Shown piece by piece: positions 61,557-64,000 of a DNA stretch of 64,000 nt. The DNA comes from an uncultured Prevotellaceae bacterium (GTDB taxonomy: Bacteria > Bacteroidota > Bacteroidia > Bacteroidales > Bacteroidaceae). A program made the position numbers and the translations under genes. Position 1 is the stretch's first letter; each line of letters begins with the position of its first letter. Under the pieces are notes generated by a model. The model made no database searches, had not been told where the DNA came from, and saw only the letters and a list, made by a program, of their open reading frames with translations. The stretch lies in the NCBI GenBank assembly GCA_902790625.1, contig CADASP010000009.1, forward strand, positions 1-64,000, written 5' to 3'.

Positions 61557-61715
61557 TTCCAAACGACCAATAAAGCTACTGAGCCGCCCACAGAAAGGGC
61601 TGAACCATGTGGCGATGTTAGCCGGTAGGGAGCGGAAGGTATCAGGCGTAATGATGGTTCATCAGGTTCATTCGTTTCTAAAAAAATCCATAGCTTTCTA
61701 AAAAAACAAAAACAT

Positions 61716-61747
61716 TTTGGTAGTTCGACATCTTATTCGTACCTTTG
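61716..61747 (+). promoter_or_regulatory. Promoter of the outer-membrane protein gene
   Basis: TTTG (61716-61719), a 20-base spacer, then TACCTTTG (61740-61747), 15 bases before the ATG at 61763. The CTTATTCG before the -7 box is like that of the promoter repeats. Confidence 0.7.
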
Positions 61748-61762
61748 CACGCTGTAATTGAC

Positions 61763-63067
61763 ATGACAATGAGAAAACGACTCTTCTGCGGTCTGCTGAC
61801 TGCGACGATGACCATATCCGCCATGTGCCAGACGAACAACCAGAGTGGCACCATCTCTCCCTACAGCCAATTTGGCGTGGGCCTGCTTGCCGACCAGTCG
61901 CAGACATCGATGAAAGGCATGGCTGGCACCGGACTGGCCTTGCGCGGCGGCACCATGGTGAACGCGCTCAACCCTGCCTCGTACTCTGCCGTCGACTCGC
62001 TCACCATGCTCTTCGATGCGGGGCTGTCGGCTCAGCTCACCAACTTCAAGGAGGGAGGCATCCGCGTGAATGCGCGCAATGCCGACTTCGACTATGCCAT
62101 TGGCCTCTTCCGTCTGCGCAACCATCTGGGCATGAGCTTCGGTCTGCTCCCCTTCAGCGATGTGGGCTACAGCTACAGCTCCAGCAGCTATCTGAACAAC
62201 AATGTGGGCACCATCACTCAAAGCTATTCGGGCAAAGGCGGTCTGCATCAGGTGTTTGTGGGTATAGGATGGAGCCCGGCGAAACCCCTCTCGGTGGGTG
62301 TGAACGCCGCCTTCTTGTGTGGCAACTACACCCGCAGCGTGGCATCGAGCGCCACCACTACGGTCAACTCGCTGTCGAAGACCTACGAGATGAACGTGAA
62401 CAGCTATAACCTCAGTTTTGGATTGCAATGGCAGCAGCCGATAGGCCGCCACGACGAGGTGACGCTGGGCGCCACCATGGGGCTGGGACACCAGCTGGGA
62501 GCCGACCCCACCTGTCAGATTATGAACACCAACACCTCGACGCAGGTGAGCGACACCACCACGCTGACCATCAACAACGGGCTGAAGCTGCCTATGACCT
62601 ATGGCGTGGGCTTGGCTTGGCACCATCGCGAGAGCCTCACCGTGGCTGCTGACGTGCAGATGCAGCAGTGGGGCAGCGTGGACTATCCCGACTACGACGA
62701 GCAGACGGGCATTTATGCCCTTCGCAGCAATCTGCTGCGCAACCGCACAAGGATGAGCATCGGCATTGACTATGTGGCCAATCCCAACCATCCCACCAAC
62801 TATCTCAAGCATGTGCACCTGAGGTGCGGCGCCGCATACGCTACACCTTATTATTATATAAATGGGCAAGACGGCCCGAAAGAGCTGACGCTGAGCGCCG
62901 GATTGGGACTGCCCCTGCTGAACAAATGGGAGAACCGCTCGATGCTCAACATCTCGGCCGGGTGGGTGCACACGTCGGCCAAAGACCTTATCACCGACAA
63001 CACCTTCCGCATCTCGCTCGGACTCACCTTCAACGAGCGATGGTTTGCCAAGTTCAGAATCAACTAA
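61763..63067 (+). CDS. Probable outer-membrane beta-barrel protein
   Basis: A 434-residue protein with a signal peptide (MRKRLFCGLLTATMTISAMC) and regular alternation of polar and hydrophobic residues throughout, ending in an aromatic-rich strand (RWFAKFRIN) as in outer-membrane barrels. The opening of the mature part (GTISPYSQFGVGLLADQSQT, NPASYSAVDSLTMLFDAGLS) resembles a Bacteroidetes barrel family distantly related to FadL-type or PorV-type proteins. The precise role is unknown. The start is set at the ATG at 61763, as the frame at 61745 would lie in the promoter. It precedes lptC by about 60 bases. Confidence 0.7.
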   Translation: MTMRKRLFCGLLTATMTISAMCQTNNQSGTISPYSQFGVGLLADQSQTSMKGMAGTGLALRGGTMVNALNPASYSAVDSLTMLFDAGLSAQLTNFKEGGIRVNARNADFDYAIGLFRLRNHLGMSFGLLPFSDVGYSYSSSSYLNNNVGTITQSYSGKGGLHQVFVGIGWSPAKPLSVGVNAAFLCGNYTRSVASSATTTVNSLSKTYEMNVNSYNLSFGLQWQQPIGRHDEVTLGATMGLGHQLGADPTCQIMNTNTSTQVSDTTTLTINNGLKLPMTYGVGLAWHHRESLTVAADVQMQQWGSVDYPDYDEQTGIYALRSNLLRNRTRMSIGIDYVANPNHPTNYLKHVHLRCGAAYATPYYYINGQDGPKELTLSAGLGLPLLNKWENRSMLNISAGWVHTSAKDLITDNTFRISLGLTFNERWFAKFRIN

Positions 63068-63198
63068 ATGAAGAATGAAGAATGAAGAATGAAGAATTGG
63101 CTGCCGCTACAGAGAGGCGGAGAAACACTATGATGGGAAGGAGGTTCATACTATTGTTTGGTATAACATTCTTCATTCTTCATTCTTCATTCTTCATT
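63067..63198. repeat. Perfect 31-bp inverted repeat of GAAGAAT units around the lptC start
   Basis: AATGAAGAATGAAGAAT units at 63067-63097 are mirrored without mismatch at 63168-63198, with 70 bases between. The right arm is in the gene and encodes the hydrophobic core FFILHSSFFIS of the signal peptide. Confidence 0.8.
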
Positions 63199-63798
63199 TC
63201 CTGCACTGAAGCACAGGAGCACATCGCCAAAGCCGTGAACCCCGAAGACTCGGTGGCAATGATGCAGAGCTTTGGCGTGAACACGCTCATCAGCGACTCG
63301 GGCGTCATCAAATATCGCATCGTGACGGAGCGCTGGGAAGTGAACAACGCCAAGAACCCCACGCGATGGGAGTTTATGAAGGGCATCTTCTTCGAGCAGT
63401 TCGACGAGCAATTTCATGTGGAAGGCTACATCCAAGCCGACACGGCTTGGTATTTCGACCATCAGCGACTGTGGAAACTGCGTGGCCGCGTGAGCATCCG
63501 CAATGTGAAAGGACTCATCTACACCGGCGAGGAGTTGTATTGGGACGGCATAAAACACGAGTTCTACAGCACGATGTACTCGCGTGTGGTCACTCCTGAG
63601 CGCACGATGGAAGGCACCTATTTCCGAAGCGACGAGAAGATGGAGCACTACATGGTGACCAACTCCAAAGGCTCGTTCCTGGCCAACGACATCGACAGCA
63701 GCGACGACAACAACAACGCCGCAGAGACAGCCCCGAACGACTCTGCCACCGATGAAACCTACGTAAGGCCTGCTGCTGTGAAGCGACCCAAATACTAA
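63130..63798 (+). CDS. lptC: LPS export protein LptC (lipoprotein form)
   Basis: A 222-residue protein with start at 63130 (MMGRRFILLFGITFFILHSS) and a lipobox ending at Cys25. The mature domain (GVIKYRIVTERWEVNNAKNP, FHVEGYIQADTAWYFDHQRL, LIYTGEELYWDGIKHEFYST) is the OstA-like beta-jellyroll of LptC, which passes LPS from LptFG to LptA. The C-terminus is acidic and low in complexity (SSDDNNNAAETAPNDSATDE). An earlier ATG at 63082 lies in the GAAGAAT repeat and is less likely. Part of the signal peptide is encoded by a repeat arm. Confidence 0.82.
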   Translation: MMGRRFILLFGITFFILHSSFFISCTEAQEHIAKAVNPEDSVAMMQSFGVNTLISDSGVIKYRIVTERWEVNNAKNPTRWEFMKGIFFEQFDEQFHVEGYIQADTAWYFDHQRLWKLRGRVSIRNVKGLIYTGEELYWDGIKHEFYSTMYSRVVTPERTMEGTYFRSDEKMEHYMVTNSKGSFLANDIDSSDDNNNAAETAPNDSATDETYVRPAAVKRPKY

Positions 63799-63815
63799 AA
63801 AGCAAACTACGACAA

Positions 63816-64000
63816 ATGACATCCCTCATCATAGCACTGCTGGTGGCGATGATTTTCTCGGCTTTCTTCTCGGGCATGGAGATTGCCTTCGTGTCGAGCA
63901 ATAGGTTGTTGGCCGAAGTGGCCCGCGAGAAGAGCTTGTCGCAGCGGGCCATCGACCTCTTCTACCGGCATCCCTCCAACTTCGTATCCACCATGCTGGT
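63816..64000 (+). CDS. CNNM (DUF21)/GldE-type membrane protein, cut by the window edge
   Basis: The ATG at 63816 gives MTSLIIALLVAMIFSAFFSG and then MEIAFVSSNRLLAEVAREKS before the window ends. The first helix and the FFSGMEIAF motif are those of the CNNM transmembrane domain in hemolysin-type and gliding-motility GldE-type proteins, which may move divalent cations. The CBS domains expected downstream are outside the window. It starts 17 bases after lptC and is probably in its operon. Confidence 0.75.
   Translation, partial: MTSLIIALLVAMIFSAFFSGMEIAFVSSNRLLAEVAREKSLSQRAIDLFYRHPSNFVSTML

Overview
The window looks like part of a chromosome of a Bacteroidales bacterium, most likely a Prevotella-type member of the Prevotellaceae. 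The signs are Bacteroidetes promoters (TTTG, 19-20 bases, then TAnnTTTG) before many genes, BspA-type leucine-rich surface proteins with short C-terminal tails of the D-x-x-GR...G-V/I-Y-V form, a SusB-like GH97 enzyme, DUF3098, DUF4494 and DUF3667 proteins, and the ftsX-DUF3098-uppP-truB-queA-folK gene order. Codon third positions are mostly G or C. I saw no rRNA, tRNA or CRISPR array.

Layout: 1-2465 holds the end of a HTH regulator and a DUF285-repeat surface protein. 2548-2760 is a tandem promoter repeat in front of fabD, which overlaps a GH13 gene (3658-5304). 5399-15006 is a compact polysaccharide locus: export protein, chain-length protein, flippase, likely polymerase, GT2, nucleotide-sugar dehydrogenase and an opposing GT4. 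15315-17969 holds a sugar MFS transporter and a FimB/Mfa2-like lipoprotein. 18207-21606 holds a YggS protein, DUF4494, an acyltransferase-like protein and a radical SAM protein. 21780-27489 is the conserved ftsX-to-folK cluster plus a lytic transglycosylase. 27731-31604 holds a BadF-type kinase, a secreted protein, a patatin and a PfkB kinase. 31752-38959 (minus) holds DUF3667, an S8 peptidase with LRRs, YebC and pheT. dapA and a PP2C phosphatase follow. 41605-47733 (minus) is an operon of cohesin-like/dockerin/LRR secreted proteins ending in a 53-residue peptide. Its roughly 600-base leader contains a strongly folded candidate RNA. 49109-53929 is a 1606-residue helicase-nuclease. 54127-64000 holds GH97, lon, tgt, an LptF/G permease, an outer-membrane protein, lptC and a truncated CNNM protein.

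The most unusual layer is the intergenic and intragenic repeats. A 90-bp palindromic element is inserted in frame in two unrelated proteins (the MFS transporter and Lon) and encodes the same peptide core in both, [13 protein letters not shown]. Short tandem repeats arranged as inverted pairs bracket gene starts and encode the hydrophobic part of two signal peptides. A roughly 86-bp repeat carries a complete promoter. Together with the structured leader at 48051-48350 these are the best candidates for undescribed biology here. Copy numbers and homologies could not be tested from this window alone.
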